Part shown: positions 1-10,682 of the stretch, one piece after another
How the letters are laid out: every line of letters starts with the position of its first letter
How positions within the stretch are numbered: the first letter of the stretch is position 1
NCBI GenBank assembly: GCA_947069175.1
Contig: CAMTDV010000018.1
Location: 45,210,869-45,274,868, forward strand
Length of the DNA: 64,000 bases
Direction: 5' to 3'
From: Scalesia atractyloides
Lineage: Eukaryota > Streptophyta > Magnoliopsida > Asterales > Asteraceae
The notes under the pieces: model-generated
What the model was told of the DNA's origin: nothing
The model's database searches: none
The model's input: only the letters and a program-made list of their open reading frames with translations
Position numbers and translations under genes: made by a program

Positions 1-721
1 ATAACCCTCTAAGGATATACCTTATGGTCATCTCATTTGGATAGTGTTATTATAATTAATTGTAATATTCCTTAAAAATGACCAAAATGCCCTTTTTGAG
101 AATAAATCAATCTAAAGCATATGTAACTTAAAATTTGACATGTAATCTGATGTAACAATAATATTAAGTATATTTTGGCAATTAGGACTTATCATAACAC
201 ATATCTAACCATCTGAATGCGTAGTTACGCAAATGACGCGTTAAAGTGGCTTAAACTACCTTAACGGGTCATAATGGGTCAACAACACTTAAAAACTTTT
301 CCAACTCAGAATGTTAACTTATTAAACCATTTCATATGAGTTCCAATACTCATTTGGTTTATAAGGTCTCATTCTATCCAAATCCTCCGATTTCAAGTTC
401 CGATATTTATATAGTTATCCATTTATAAGACACGCTTGATTTCACGGACTCTTGATCTTGGTTTATCTTCTTGAACAAGGACTTTATTGCAACACATGTG
501 AGTACATAGTCCCTTCTTTTACTTTTTCAAATGTTTTGGGGTGAAACATATTGTGCCTAAGACTATTTTTGAGTTTCATGACTTTATACATGCTTTGATT
601 ACATATTACAATATAGTACATGATTTCGATTGCATTTGCGGCATATGTTGACAGGGCATATGAGCACATTGATTTACAAAGACATTTACTTGCTATGTAT
701 GTTGACTGAGCATACTAGTAC
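1..721 (+). repeat. Gypsy LTR fragment (leader/U5 part)
   Basis: The start of the window matches, with scattered differences, the part of the gypsy LTRs that begins with ATAACC..GGTTAT followed by CTTATGGTCAT (compare about 33910, 35660, 42335, 52545 and 61165). It continues through the conserved block around TTACGCAAATGACGCGTTAAAG and ends in repeats carrying the TTGACTGAGCATAC motif. It stops exactly where the copia LTR starts at 722. There is no coding potential; small ORFs here are not conserved as proteins. It is probably the 5' LTR remnant of an element related to the array further right. Confidence 0.8.
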
Positions 722-1119
722 TGTAGGACCGATCCTCGATGCTAAGAACCTAAATTTGATATCTAACGTCCATAATAGCGGAAATATTACAACGTGTTTA
801 CCAATAGATAAGAATTAATCAGTTTAACATCAGTTATTGATTAAACGTCAAGAGTACAAACTGACAGAGCTTCGCCTCCAAAATGCCAAAGTTACAAATG
901 AGAGAGTCTAGCTAGCTATTTATAGATGATCAAGTTCGCCAGAGGATGATGTAAGTTCGCCCTAACTTGCCTTAGCAAGTTCGGCCGAACTTGATTTAAC
1001 ATGTCAACTCATGGCGAACTTGTATCAACATTACATAAATACAATGTTTTGCTAGCCTATTCAACTCTATACTATACAGACTCGATATAAGACTAAGACA
1101 TAGACATTATGCACCAACA
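722..1119 (-). repeat. 3' LTR of the copia element
   Basis: This is a 398-bp LTR bounded by TG..CA that pairs with 20267-20668. On the minus strand it begins TGTTGGTGCATAATG and ends GGATCGGTCCTACA. It holds a TATA-like CTATAAATAG (plus 916-925) and, just upstream of it on the minus strand, the palindrome CAAGTTCGGCCGAACTTG (976-993) plus half or decayed copies near 931 and 952. Confidence 0.9.
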
Positions 1120-1130
1120 GGCTCCCCCTT
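1120..1130 (-). other. Polypurine tract of the copia element
   Basis: The minus strand reads AAGGGGGAGCC immediately before the TGTTGG start of the 3' LTR, where the plus-strand primer of reverse transcription is expected. It is intact. Confidence 0.85.
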
Positions 1131-1183
1131 GGATATCGTCTTCGTCTTGTATCAGTCTTCAAAACTCTGTCTTCAAATAAAAA

Positions 1184-1906
1184 TTAACGCACACGACCAA
1201 AGAAGTACTTAAACGGTTTCTTTCGTAGTTCTTGTTTCGGATCCGGCGTCTGGTCTGTAGGAGAAACTTTGTTCATGTACTGAAATCTTCTAATACTTGC
1301 CTTTCTAGTTTTCTCATGAATAGCCTCGAGACGCTTCTCCTCTTTTAGAAACTCAACTCTTTCTAAATCTCTCCAACTTGTTTGCCACGTCTTTCCTGAA
1401 TTTACTTCACATGCATAGCAAACATTCACAACTTTCTGATACTGCATAGCTTATACCTTTTCACGTTCTTCAAATACGATCTTGCTGTAGAAAAGGCATT
1501 TGATATCTTCTCTCGAGCAGTTCACCAACCACATAGGATCTAGAATCCTGATTGTTCTCCATAACCCCCTCATGCCCTGAGAACCAAGTATCTCAACACT
1601 TTCCTTCGTAATATCCAAGTGCTCTTCAAACTTTAAAACAATAACTGCTTCACAAGTAGATGGATCTATCTGCCACCACTTGAACAATGGATAGAAGTTT
1701 TGCTCAATCGGCATCAATGGCATGTTTCTCATTGCCCTTGGTCGCTTCATTATTAATGTAATGTCTTTCTCCCCTGTTTTCTTGTTAGTCTTGATTCGGC
1801 GACCTGGAATGAATCGCTTCCAATAGTTGAATCCTTTTACTGCCTCATACTTGATCATCTTCCATAACAACTGATCAACATACTTTATCTGATATGTAAC
1901 ATTCAC
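1184..1906 (-). pseudogene. Copia extra gene, C-terminal segment
   Basis: There are two consecutive minus-strand frames (1451-1906, 151 aa; 1184-1447, 87 aa) between the acidic segment and the PPT. The first is basic and aromatic-rich (YWKRFIPGRR, FKWWQIDPSTCEAVIV); the second is strongly basic and charged, ending in KPFKYFFGRVR. Only three bases separate them, so one stop or frameshift probably split a single C-terminal region. I see no transmembrane helix or signal peptide, so calling it env would be by position only. I do not recognise a named domain. Confidence 0.5.
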
Positions 1907-2006
1907 AGTCTAAACCAGCTCTTTAACATCCCAATATGGTAAACTCTTGAAATCAGCAAGATACTTGAAGTATTGCACTCTAAATTCCCTTTTGATTGCA
2001 TATACA

Positions 2007-3074
2007 TTAAGTTCCTTGAACCAACCCCCAGCTTAAGATATCTCCCAATGACACATCTTTGTCTTTGGTAAAGAATGCTAGAGGACGTCGAAACTTACGT
2101 TCGCGTGGCATTTCTTTAAACCAAGACTTCTTCGCTTGAGCTATCTCTTCTTTCGTCACCGGCTTTGGTACTTTACCTTCTCTAAATGATTCTTCAATCT
2201 TTTCCATCAACATATCTTCATCTAGTTGCTTGTACATCTCCTCAAATGTAGGAAAACTATCAGTATTAGGACCGGCGTACTTCGCAAGTTGATCTGTTTC
2301 ATCATCAGAAGACCAATCTTCAACAATCACTCTGTTGTATTCATCAGCTTCAAATCTTCTAACATACTGATAATCATTTGGCTCAAAAGTGTTAACATTC
2401 AACATGTCTTCTTCAAAATCAAATTCTAGATCTTCAGCATCAACTTCAATTAACTTCGCCAGATCTTCCTTAGTATAATTATGCATGTATTCTCCTTCCT
2501 CTACATTATGTTCAAGCATCAAGAGCATAGGCTTTGTCGCAGCAACAAGCTTTGCAAATCTATCAACATTCACCATATCAACATCATCTGATGGCCCTGT
2601 CTGCCCTGACTCCCCCTGAGTCTGATCATCCATCTTATTTGATTCATCATCCATTAGAGAAGAAAAATCGACATCATCAGAAACTTTTCCTTCACTGATT
2701 CTAACACCAACTCCTCCCTGATCGTCATCATCAGCAACATTCCAATATTCATACTCAGAATAATCTTTCTGTTCATCATTATCTTCATCCTCTTTCTCAG
2801 CTTCTTCATTGTCCTTATCTTCAGAAGCAACGATAGGATCAGAAGGCTTGACAGATTCGTCAACCTTTGGAATATCGGACTCAGAAGCTATAACAACATC
2901 ATCAACAGATTTCTCTGCAGCTTCAGAAGAAGTAGGTGCTTCACCTTCAACATTCTTTCCTTTACCACTCGCTGCTAGTTCTTTCTCAGATCTTTCTTTA
3001 GCCTCTTGACGATCCAGACGATCGTATTCAGCGATGAAATCAATACCCAGAGTGTTAGATAAAATTTTCCGCAT
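2007..3074 (-). pseudogene. Copia extra gene, acidic low-complexity segment
   Basis: An uninterrupted 355-aa minus-strand frame. About the first 165 residues are rich in Glu, Asp, Ser and Lys, with runs such as EEAEKEDEDNDEQKDYSEYEYW and DDDDQGG split by Ser/Thr stretches. The second half is more ordered but still acidic (HNYTKEDLAKLIEVDAEDLEF), ending with a basic patch (PRERKFRRPLAFF). It follows the coiled-coil segment and precedes the C-terminal segment of the same extra gene. The length without a stop, in an otherwise broken element, is notable. The function is unknown. Confidence 0.5.
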
Positions 3075-3184
3075 CCTGGTGAATCTTCAATCATTTAGGG
3101 CCTGAATAGACTTTAACTATGTAATTTCTGTCTGCAGCTTTCATTTGCATCTTGCAAACTCTCTATCAGTGCCTTAAAGTATTC

Positions 3185-4041
3185 TCATTCATTCTCCAAA
3201 ACTTTAACTTTGTCGTCCAACATTTCTTTCTCAACTGTGCTTTGATTCATCCTATTAATCAACTCAGCTTTCTCTTCTTCATTCTTGGCCACTTTCTCTT
3301 CCAAGATCTTTACACGTTTTTTGAGAAGATCAACATTCGTCTCTGGAAAGAAATCATTTAGATCTTGAAGACTAATTGGATCATTATGCATATCACCAAA
3401 CAAATTTGCCCTTGGAGTAGCAGTCTGTGGTGTAGTCTTCTTTGGAGTAGAACTTTCAAATTGTGAAGTTGTTGGAGAAACAGGAGACTGAATAATAGGT
3501 ACTTCGAGCAATCCAGTCACAGGAGGTTCTTGTGTAACTCCTAGACGTTCAACTTCAGCAGAAATAATGACAGGAGATTCTTGTGGAGGAGGTTCTTGTG
3601 TGGCTCCTTTCTCCTGTGCATCAGAAGGTTCTTGTGTTGCTTGTGCGCTCTTTAGAGTACCAATATATCTTTTGGCTCGGAGGCTTCTTTGCTTTCTTTG
3701 TTTTCTTGCCTTTCGTCTGCGGTGAACCTGTGGTTTTAGTTGTAGAAACCACAAGAGACTTTGATCGTTTAGCTTTTTTCTTAGGCCTCTCTTCATCAGA
3801 TTCTTTTCTTGCTTAGGATCAAAATCAGCATCCATTTCCTTCTCTTTTCTGCTCTAATCTCAGCTTCTGATTTTTCTGGCTCTTTCACTTGAGTTTCATC
3901 AGAATCATCATCGTTCTCTGAAGTAGCTGAAATAACATCCTCTTGTGTTGACTTTTCAATCTCTTGACTTTCAACAACTACTGCTGCACTTGATCCAGCC
4001 TTAGTTTGAACATTCTCTCGTTCATTTTCATCTATGAGCAT
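3185..4041 (-). pseudogene. Copia extra gene, Pro/Thr-rich and coiled-coil segment
   Basis: Two overlapping minus-strand frames (3796-4041 and 3185-3835) are related by a frameshift near 3800-3830. The upstream frame is acidic (STQEDVISATSENDDDSDE). The downstream one runs from a basic stretch (HRRRKARKQRKQR), through repeated TQEPP units, to a heptad-rich C-terminus (about residues 165-216, LLKKRVKILEEKVAKNEEEK) that should form a coiled coil. The 4041-3840 part is duplicated at about 9740-9510. A role in oligomerisation can only be inferred. Confidence 0.5.
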
Positions 4042-4692
4042 TGTATCAACTTTCTTTGCAGCTCATTTCTTCTTACACTTTTTGTCTTCAACTTTAATGA
4101 ACCAATCGCTTCGAGCTTTCAGCTTGAAACCTTTGAACCATTCTTTTTCTAGCGTTTAGCTCTTTCTCATCACCACTTCCATCGTTTCTCCATTTGTTTT
4201 CTGGCGGCGTCACATAATTTTCATCTTTAATAACCCCGAACACTGGCTTTGCAACTGGTGCTGACGCTTGCTTCTGAAACTTTAAAAGCTTCTTTACCGT
4301 TGTATCATCGAGGTGACTAGATATAGCACATCATTCGGATCTCGTGCGATGTTTGTGAATTTCTCATCTATCAGCATTTGCACGAACCTGGATATAGACA
4401 TAGCCTTGAATCATCCATGTTTTTCGACATAAGTGTGAAAACCAGCTTAGAATAGTTAAACGACTTCTTCAAGATCAATGTCGTTTCATACAGGCCATGT
4501 AGTCTTGAACATCGTCTAGACCTGCCTTGCGGTGACTGAAAGTATGAATAATCGCATGCATTAGGAGCTTGTAGGGGTTTGGAACTTCCCCTTTCTTCAA
4601 TGTTGGCTTATTCACGCTCCCCTTGTAACCCATTCGATAAAAATAACCTCGAACCATCTTTACATCAAGAAATATCAGATCTTCTTTGTCAT
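4042..4692 (-). pseudogene. Copia extra gene, conserved middle segment (unit 1)
   Basis: This continues the N-terminal exon at 7533-7838 across the solo LTR. The readable part at 4475-4692 encodes DKEDLIFLDVKMVRGYFYRM and then GSVNKPTLKKGEVPNPYKLL, followed by HAIIHTFSHRKAGLDD. It is nearly the same as the unit-2 copy in 10050-10703. Below 4475 the frame is broken but still matches unit 2 (for example the DETTVKKLLKF region near 4290). I recognise this as a gene body common in plant retroelement annotations but cannot name a domain. Confidence 0.6.
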
Positions 4693-5054
4693 CATTTGTG
4701 ACATCCCGGTTTTTCGGATAACTTAAACGCAATACTTGTCGAATAAATTGTATGCTACGTATTAAACGTGTACGAGTTAGTGAATACGTGATGTGCGATT
4801 ATGTGATTGTTTTAGTTATCAAATAATTATGGTAAATATGTACACGAACCGAACCGAACCGCGACACGAACCAACTTTGATTTCTTGTGACTCTAGGAGT
4901 TAACCAAGATTTGGGGACCAAGTTTAGAACCCAAACCATTCTCGGCCGTGTGCAACCCAAACTGCAAACCCATTGCATGCAACCCAAACCGAACCAACCC
5001 AAACCACTCTCGGCCACGAGATCAAACCCAAACCGTAACCCTTATCTCTTTGCG

Positions 5055-5063
5055 CTATATATA
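5055..5063 (+). promoter_or_regulatory. TATA box of the solo LTR
   Basis: CTATATATA is followed by ACAAACCC and, about 25-35 bases on, by the CA-rich AACACAAAAACCC typical of a plant start region. Transcription would start near 5090 and run rightwards. Confidence 0.6.
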
Positions 5064-6886
5064 CAAACCCACATGCATGCTCCTTAACACAAAAACCCTA
5101 GCAACCGACGGCAGCCTCTTCCTTCATCATATCGATCGTGATCAGCCTTGTTACATTCCATTCGGTCGCGAGATCAGCCCCTTTGTTCACTTCCTCGATC
5201 ACAAACAGCCCACTCTTCTTCCCGGTCGCGAACAACACTTCCTTCTCGGTTACGGATCTTCTCGGTCGCAAGTATCTTTGATCATCGGTTCCTCATCTCA
5301 CTCACGGTTCGTTTACCTTATCATTAAAGATTAGAATTTATCGTTTGTTACAAGATCATATTCGGATATATGTGTGTTTGAATGAAGTGATTGTGTTGTT
5401 TTCGGATTGTTAATGCTAGATTGAAAGTTGGATGTTTGTTTGAAAATCTGAAATCATAGGCTGTATTTGTTTATAAAAACTAGAGATGTTGATTAGGATT
5501 TGCATGGATATGTTATATGTATTGATCTATGATTGGAAAAACCAGTTCTTGATCGCCTAGGTTCATTATATCGACGGGTTATGCGAAATAGTGGTGATAG
5601 AATGCTGAAACAGTTTGCTGATTGATAGTTACAGCCGACTTCAACTGGCTGTAACTCGGTCATTAGTTGTCGAAAAACGGATTTTCTGATGTCTAGAACG
5701 TAGAGATTTGAATAACGAATCTAATGGCGCTGGATTTATATTTTTCTGAGGTCGTTTGATATTTTTAAGTGGTCAATGAAGTTCAGTAACTAAAGCTGTG
5801 AAAATCCTGAAATTTTGTTAGTTGTTTATCGAGTTGGATTTCATAATCAGTAGGGAGTCGAATCATGAAAATTGTACAGAAACTAGGTATGGAAATTTCC
5901 GGGCAACTCCCAATGGAATTTTGTTAATTGAACGAGCAGTGATTTTTAAATAAATTCTTCCGTGGACTGCAGTCAGAAAGCGACGAATCTGACTGTAGCC
6001 TAGTATATTAATATTTATGGTTAATTGGTAAAGATCTAAGACTTGGAAAATTTACATAAATTTCTAGAGTATAAATGTCACCTGCTGTAAAATAATTGGA
6101 ATTTTTGGAACGTTGGAACTATTTTATAAAAATCCAAGAAAACAGCTGAATTATGAGTATGTAAGCTGAAATTTGATGACTTGTGATTGTGTGCACCAAA
6201 GTGTTGCATGGATTGGATTATGTTCATGATAAATTGTTTTGATTACTATGATCACATGAGGATACTTGCATGCATGTTTGAGTGTTAGTTATTTTGTTTG
6301 TGTGTATCAATTTGTGCGTAAATTAAGTGTAGAATTTGTATTGGTGTGTTCACACACTGACTTGAAATCAATTGGTTTGTTAGGACGCAATTAGCGGTCC
6401 CATCCTTTACGACTTCTTTGCTACACTAACCGAGCAACAAAAGGTGAGTTCACGGCCCCTAACTTTATCCGGTTTAAACAACAGGGGGAGAAACATGTAT
6501 ACACTCTTCAAACTCAATCTCTTTACGTTATACGAAATTAACGCCACATAACTATTCGGTAACTAAGTTGATGTTAATGTAATGTTATGGTCACTAAGCA
6601 GCTATATCACTTAAGTCCTCGTCAATCTCTCGGATCGTTAGTATTGGGTTTTAATAGCGGAGGAATTATAAGTAGTACTGGGCCCGACAAGCCCCACCCG
6701 AGCTAGTCGCGCTAGCCGACCGGGTATGGTCAACGGGTAAATAATTTGGCCTAACTTCGCCACGGTCAGTGATAGGCCTGGCAACACGGAGGCACAACAG
6801 TCAGCTTCGATCGCGAACTCTTACGTGACATATTTAGGCTAGCTACCTATATATGTTAACATTGAACTTAATTACGAATCAACTAT

Positions 6887-7085
6887 ATTATCCCGGGTTG
6901 AGGATAATGGAAACAACAACTATATTATCCCGGGTTGAGGATAATGGAAACAACAACTTATTATTCCGGGTTTGGAATAATGGAACCAACATCATTATTA
7001 TTCCGGTTAAGGAATAATGGAACTATCGGTATTATTCCGGGTTGGGAATAATGGAACTAAATCGTTATCCCGGGTTAGGGATAAC
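6887..7085 (+). repeat. Six-unit covarying hairpin array in the solo LTR
   Basis: Six tandem units of about 35-40 bp each form a 7-8-bp stem around a CGGGTT-like loop, usually followed by GGAA. Stems: ATTATCC/GGATAAT (6887-6908, 6924-6945), ATTATTCC/GGAATAAT (6960-6981, 6997-7018, 7031-7052) and GTTATCCC/GGGATAAC (7064-7085). The sequence of the stem changes but pairing is kept. Confidence 0.85.
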
Positions 7086-7532
7086 GGGGGAAACAAACTC
7101 ATAACCGAACAAACGAATTTATGAAAACCTGTGAACTCACTCATCTTTAATGTTGACACTTGTTTCTTTACATGTTTCTCAGGACGCTAGGAGCTCTAGG
7201 TGCACTCACTTGCATTGATCAAGATATATTTTATCGAGTCTCATTTACAAACATTGTTTTGGATTTTCCTTTGGTTTTGGCGTTTGTGTTGGCGCCCGTT
7301 TCTCTACTTATTTTATGCTTCCGCTCAACCATAAAAACTAATGCTTCCGCTAAACTTTGGTAACTAACTAAGACAATCTAAAATCTACGATGATTGGTTA
7401 ATCAAATGATTTTTGGAAAACGTATTATCAAATCATATAGAGTCGTTCGACGTACTAGTGTTTCAGATTCTGGTTTGTTCACACGCCTCGCGGTAAAACT
7501 CCGCAAGTGGAAATTGAGGGTGTGACATCATT

Positions 7533-7838
7533 AAACTGTAGGATCCATCGAATATCGTCTTCTGTAACTGTGATAGGTTTGACTTCATTCCCGACTTGCA
7601 CAAAAGATGTAATGGTCTTTCTATCATCACTTAGGCTTGCATTCATCCAGAAATGGTACGTGTGAGATCTATAAGACACTGTGCGCTCCGTAATCGCTCG
7701 ATGGATAGGACTTTCCTTTAAAAACTTCAAAATATTGTCGTATTCTTTCAAAGATGGACATATCGTCTTGTCGAGCGTAATGCCAGTATTATGGAACTTT
7801 GAGAAATCCATAGAAATTACCCTTGCTGGTTCTTGAGC
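7533..7838 (-). pseudogene. Copia extra gene, N-terminal exon (unit 1)
   Basis: The minus strand reads AQEPARVISMDFSKFHNTGI and then LDKTICPSLKEYDNILKFLK, up to ILQFND, where the solo LTR interrupts it. An ATG lies at the M of MDFSKF (7811), but the frame is open upstream to 7838, where CATTTTTCAG/GCTCAAG forms a good 3' splice site. The unit-2 copy has the same junction at 10682, but its equivalent of that Met is Ile (AIEFSK), so the ATG at 7811 is not conserved. This supports a spliced start from further upstream. About 83 percent of residues match unit 2. Confidence 0.6.
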
Positions 7839-9006
7839 CTGAAAAATGACGCAAAAACAATTAGCATGAAATACAAGAAAAAGTTACAATTTTTCAAACA
7901 CTTTTTATCAAGTTCGGGCGAATTTGATGTGTTAAAACATTCTGATTTTGCACAAGTTCGCCCGAACATGCTTTACACAACATGTTCAACCATTTAAGTA
8001 TAAGTTCGGGTGAACTTATAACATGTTTCCTCATTCAGAATTACCTAAGTTCGGTCGAACTTACAATTTCAACAATTTCCAGATTTAACACAGAAGTTCG
8101 GTCGAACTTACGTTTATCATGGTTTATTCATGATTTAGTTAAACAAGTCCGGTCGAACATGTCAACAAGTTCGGCCGAACTTGTTGTCATCTTCAACACA
8201 ACTTCTGTAACTTCAATTTGTAGGAATCTGATCAATTTTAACAGGTTTTCTTGGTCGATTAGTGTTGATTAACAAGATTTATTCTTTAATTTTACCATTC
8301 GAACCTTAAATCTTATTTTTTTAACGTTTTAGATCTAATTTCGTCATTTAAGGTCAAATTTATGGTTCAATACTCAGATTTATACCTCAGCCATTGAAGT
8401 TGGTGTGCTAATCACCAAAATAAAATCAAATTCGGGCAGAGTAACGGTATGATTTTGCCAAAATCACCCAAATCTCTCAAATGCTCAAGTTCGCTTAGAG
8501 TGTATTTTGAAACGGATGAGGGAGTTCGGCCGAACTTGCTGAATTTAAATACTCCTGCAAGTTTGGGCGAACTTGCTGAGCCCAACCTGAAAGGCCCATC
8601 ATAAGTCCGGGCGAACTTAAGTTTTCTCAAAACAGCCAATCTCTTGCAAGTTTGGTCGAAGTTGCTGTAATGATAAACTATATTTAGTTTGGCAAGTTCG
8701 GCCGAACTTGCCAAACCCATATTCAAACATTTTTCAAATTTTGCAATTTAACCCCTGAATTTTTCAACTTCTACCAGTTATGAAAATCCACTCAGTTGAC
8801 CAAGTTCAACCTAATGACCTTGGTTAACCGATTTGTCTGCCGAGTCCAAGTTAATGACCCGGTTTGACCCGTTACGAACAAATTGTTGATATTTTCAAAA
8901 ACAAAGTTTCAAATTAATGAACTTTTTATCATTTTGAATTTTCAGATGTTACAGATTAGCTCCCAGCCCGTTGTCAAAGAGATTCCCACCAGTTCTAGCA
9001 TCTTAC
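7839..9006 (-). repeat. Non-coding spacer with palindrome clusters (unit 1)
   Basis: This stretch lies between the two candidate exons of the extra gene. It has about twelve copies of a palindrome of the form AAGTTCGGNCGAACTT: near 7909, 7953, 8001, 8048, 8092, 8146, 8165, 8521, 8558, 8603, 8645 and 8692. Several have matching flanks that lengthen the arms, such as ACAAGTTCGGCCGAACTTGT at 8164. The rest is AT-rich with no sustained frame; 8750-8945 carries a block conserved in unit 2 (TTAATGACC..GGTTAACCGA). Confidence 0.75.
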
Positions 9007-9041
9007 CAGACTTCGAAGACCCATTCTCCCGCATTGGTTTG
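9007..9041 (-). other. Candidate leader micro-exon of the copia extra gene (unit 1)
   Basis: On the minus strand, TACATTGTTTTCAG is followed by a 35-bp block and then GTAAGATG, that is, a good acceptor and donor. The block contains ATGGGTCTTCGAAGTCTG, and joined to the exon at 7838 it reads M-G-L-R-S-L-A-Q-E-P in frame. Both splice sites and the exon length are kept in unit 2 (11796-11830), but there the ATG is ACG. Inference only. Confidence 0.35.
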
Positions 9042-9510
9042 CTGAAAACAATGTAGAAACAAAATCTTTTTGTATTTTTGTAAGTTTATGCTAAAACAGA
9101 CTGAAACTATATTTTTTGTTTTAATCTGTAAAGCTGATAAACTATTTACAGGACAATGTAAACTATGTACAAACATATTTAGGGACATGTTTTTGTGAAT
9201 TCGTGTCTAAGGATCATATCAGTTAATTGAGACATATCATCAGTACCGTTGACCTTTAGATGGCTTTAAGCTTTAAACTTGTGTACCTAGATTGTCGATA
9301 TGTTTGTCCACTTAAACTTTACCACATTTCTTAACTGTTTCAAGATATGTTAAAGTATGAATTATTACACTTGACTTATCTATGGTTCCCACTTCTAAAA
9401 TATACTCCCGTATCAAGATTCCCTAGATTTCATCTTACAGGTGAATATAGCGTAATTGATATCTGTATCTGGGTAATGCGAGACCTTGAGAGATCAAGAT
9501 CAACATCAAA
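9042..9510. other. Non-coding stretch inside duplicated unit 1
   Basis: No frame stands out. The sequence matches 11831-12280 closely (for example GTATCTGGGTAATGCGAGACC near 9468). The match ends at about 9497, which marks the junction between the two tandem copies. Confidence 0.6.
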
Positions 9511-10682
9511 CTCTCTTTCTTTTTCAGCTTGTATTTCTGCTTATGTCTTTTCTGGCTCTTTCACAGGCGTTTCATCAGAATCTTCATCATTTTCTAAAGT
9601 AGCAGAAATAACCTCGTCTTCCTGAGTTGTTTTAACTGTTTCCTGACTCAAAACAATAACTGTTGCGCTTGATCCAGCCTCAGCTTGAACATTCTCTGGT
9701 TCATCTTCATCAACAAGCATAGTATCAACTTTCTTTGCTGCTCGTTTCTTTTTAGGCTCTTCAACTTCAGCCTTTAAGAACTAGTCGCTTCGAGATTTTG
9801 GTTTGAAATCTTTGAACCATTCTTTTTTAGCGTTTAACTCTTTCTCATCACCACTTCCATCTTTCCTCCATTTATTATCAGACGACGCAATGTAATTTGA
9901 ATCTTTGATAGCTCCGAAAACTGGCTTTGCAACAGGAGCTGAAGCTTGCTTCTGGAATTTTAATAGCTTCTTCACAGTTGTTTCATCGAGGTGACTTAGA
10001 TAAAGCACATCATTCGGATCACGTGCAATATTAGTTAACTTCTCATCTATTAGCATCTCACGAACCTCGGATACAAACGTAGCCTCGAATCCTCCATATT
10101 CTTTGACATATGAGTAAAAATAAGCTTAGAAAAGTTGAAGGACTTCTTCAGAATCAGTGCCGTTGCCATACAAGCCAAATAATATTGTACATCATCAAGG
10201 CCCGCCTTTCGGTGACTAAAAGTATGAATGGTCGCATGCATAAGGAGCTTGTAGGGGTTTGGCACTTCCCCTTTCTTCAACGTTGGCTTATTCACGCTCC
10301 CCTTATATCCCATTCGAAAGAAACAACCTCTAACAATCTTCTCATCCAAAAATATCGGATCATCTTTATCATCGTTGAACTGTAGGATCCGTCGAATATC
10401 GTCTTCGGTCACAGTGATCTCCTTTACTTCATTTCCAACTTGCACCGATGAAATAATCTTCTTCTGATCATCACTAAGACTCGCATTCATCCAGAAATGA
10501 TACGTGTGACTTCTATAAGATACTGTGTGTTCCGTTATAGCTCGATGAATAGGGCTTTCCTTCAAAAACTTCAAGATACTCTCGTATTCCTTCAAAGATG
10601 GACATATCGTCTTGTCGAGTGTAATACACGTATTGTGAGATTTAGAAAACTCTATTGCAATTACCCTCGCTGGTACTTGAGC
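9511..10682 (-). pseudogene. Copia extra gene, duplicated 5' part (unit 2)
   Basis: Minus strand from a 3' splice-like TTTTTCAG/GCTCAAG at 10682. A long frame (10050-10703) encodes LDKTICPSLKEYESILKFLK, then DDPIFLDEKIVRGCFFRMGY, ending in KSFNFSKLIFTHMSKNMEDS. A frameshift leads to 9781-10056 (DETTVKKLLKFQKQAS, FKDFKPKSRSD), then to an acidic remnant with a stop (KEPEKT, stop, AEIQ) down to 9510, where the copy ends. It lacks the coiled-coil, acidic and C-terminal segments found in unit 1. It shows the region uninterrupted by the solo LTR. No known catalytic motif is recognised. Confidence 0.6.

Larger units (their letters stand above)
4698..7527 (+). mobile_element. Solo gypsy LTR inserted in the copia extra gene
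   Basis: The 2,830-bp insert starts TGTGACATCCCGG and ends GGTGTGACA. It is flanked by a perfect 5-bp duplication TCATT (4693-4697 and 7528-7532). The empty site is visible in the duplicated copy near 10374, where the gene runs straight through. There is no PBS, gag or pol inside, so it is a solo LTR left by recombination between two LTRs. It contains a TATA box, a 5' splice-like AAAGGTGAGT near 6442 and a 3' splice-like TTTCTCAG near 7183, plus a hairpin array at 6887-7085. ORFs at 4887-5334 overlap the promoter/leader and are not convincing. Confidence 0.9.

Noticed and set aside
2226..3009. Plus-strand ORFs opposite the acidic gene segment
   Set aside because: Shadows of the strongly biased minus-strand coding sequence (Ser/Leu-rich complements of Glu/Asp codons).
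4887..5334. Plus-strand ORFs of 66 and 128 aa in the solo LTR
   Set aside because: They overlap the TATA box and leader, have low-complexity Asn/Pro-rich sequence from CCAAAC repeats, and no recognisable domain.
8946..9056. Plus-strand short frame (reading SSQPVVKEIPTSSSILPD) after a TTTTCAG, present in both duplicated units
   Set aside because: Considered as an antisense exon. The differences between the two copies are mostly amino-acid changing, and the minus-strand splice signals at the same place fit the gene direction better.
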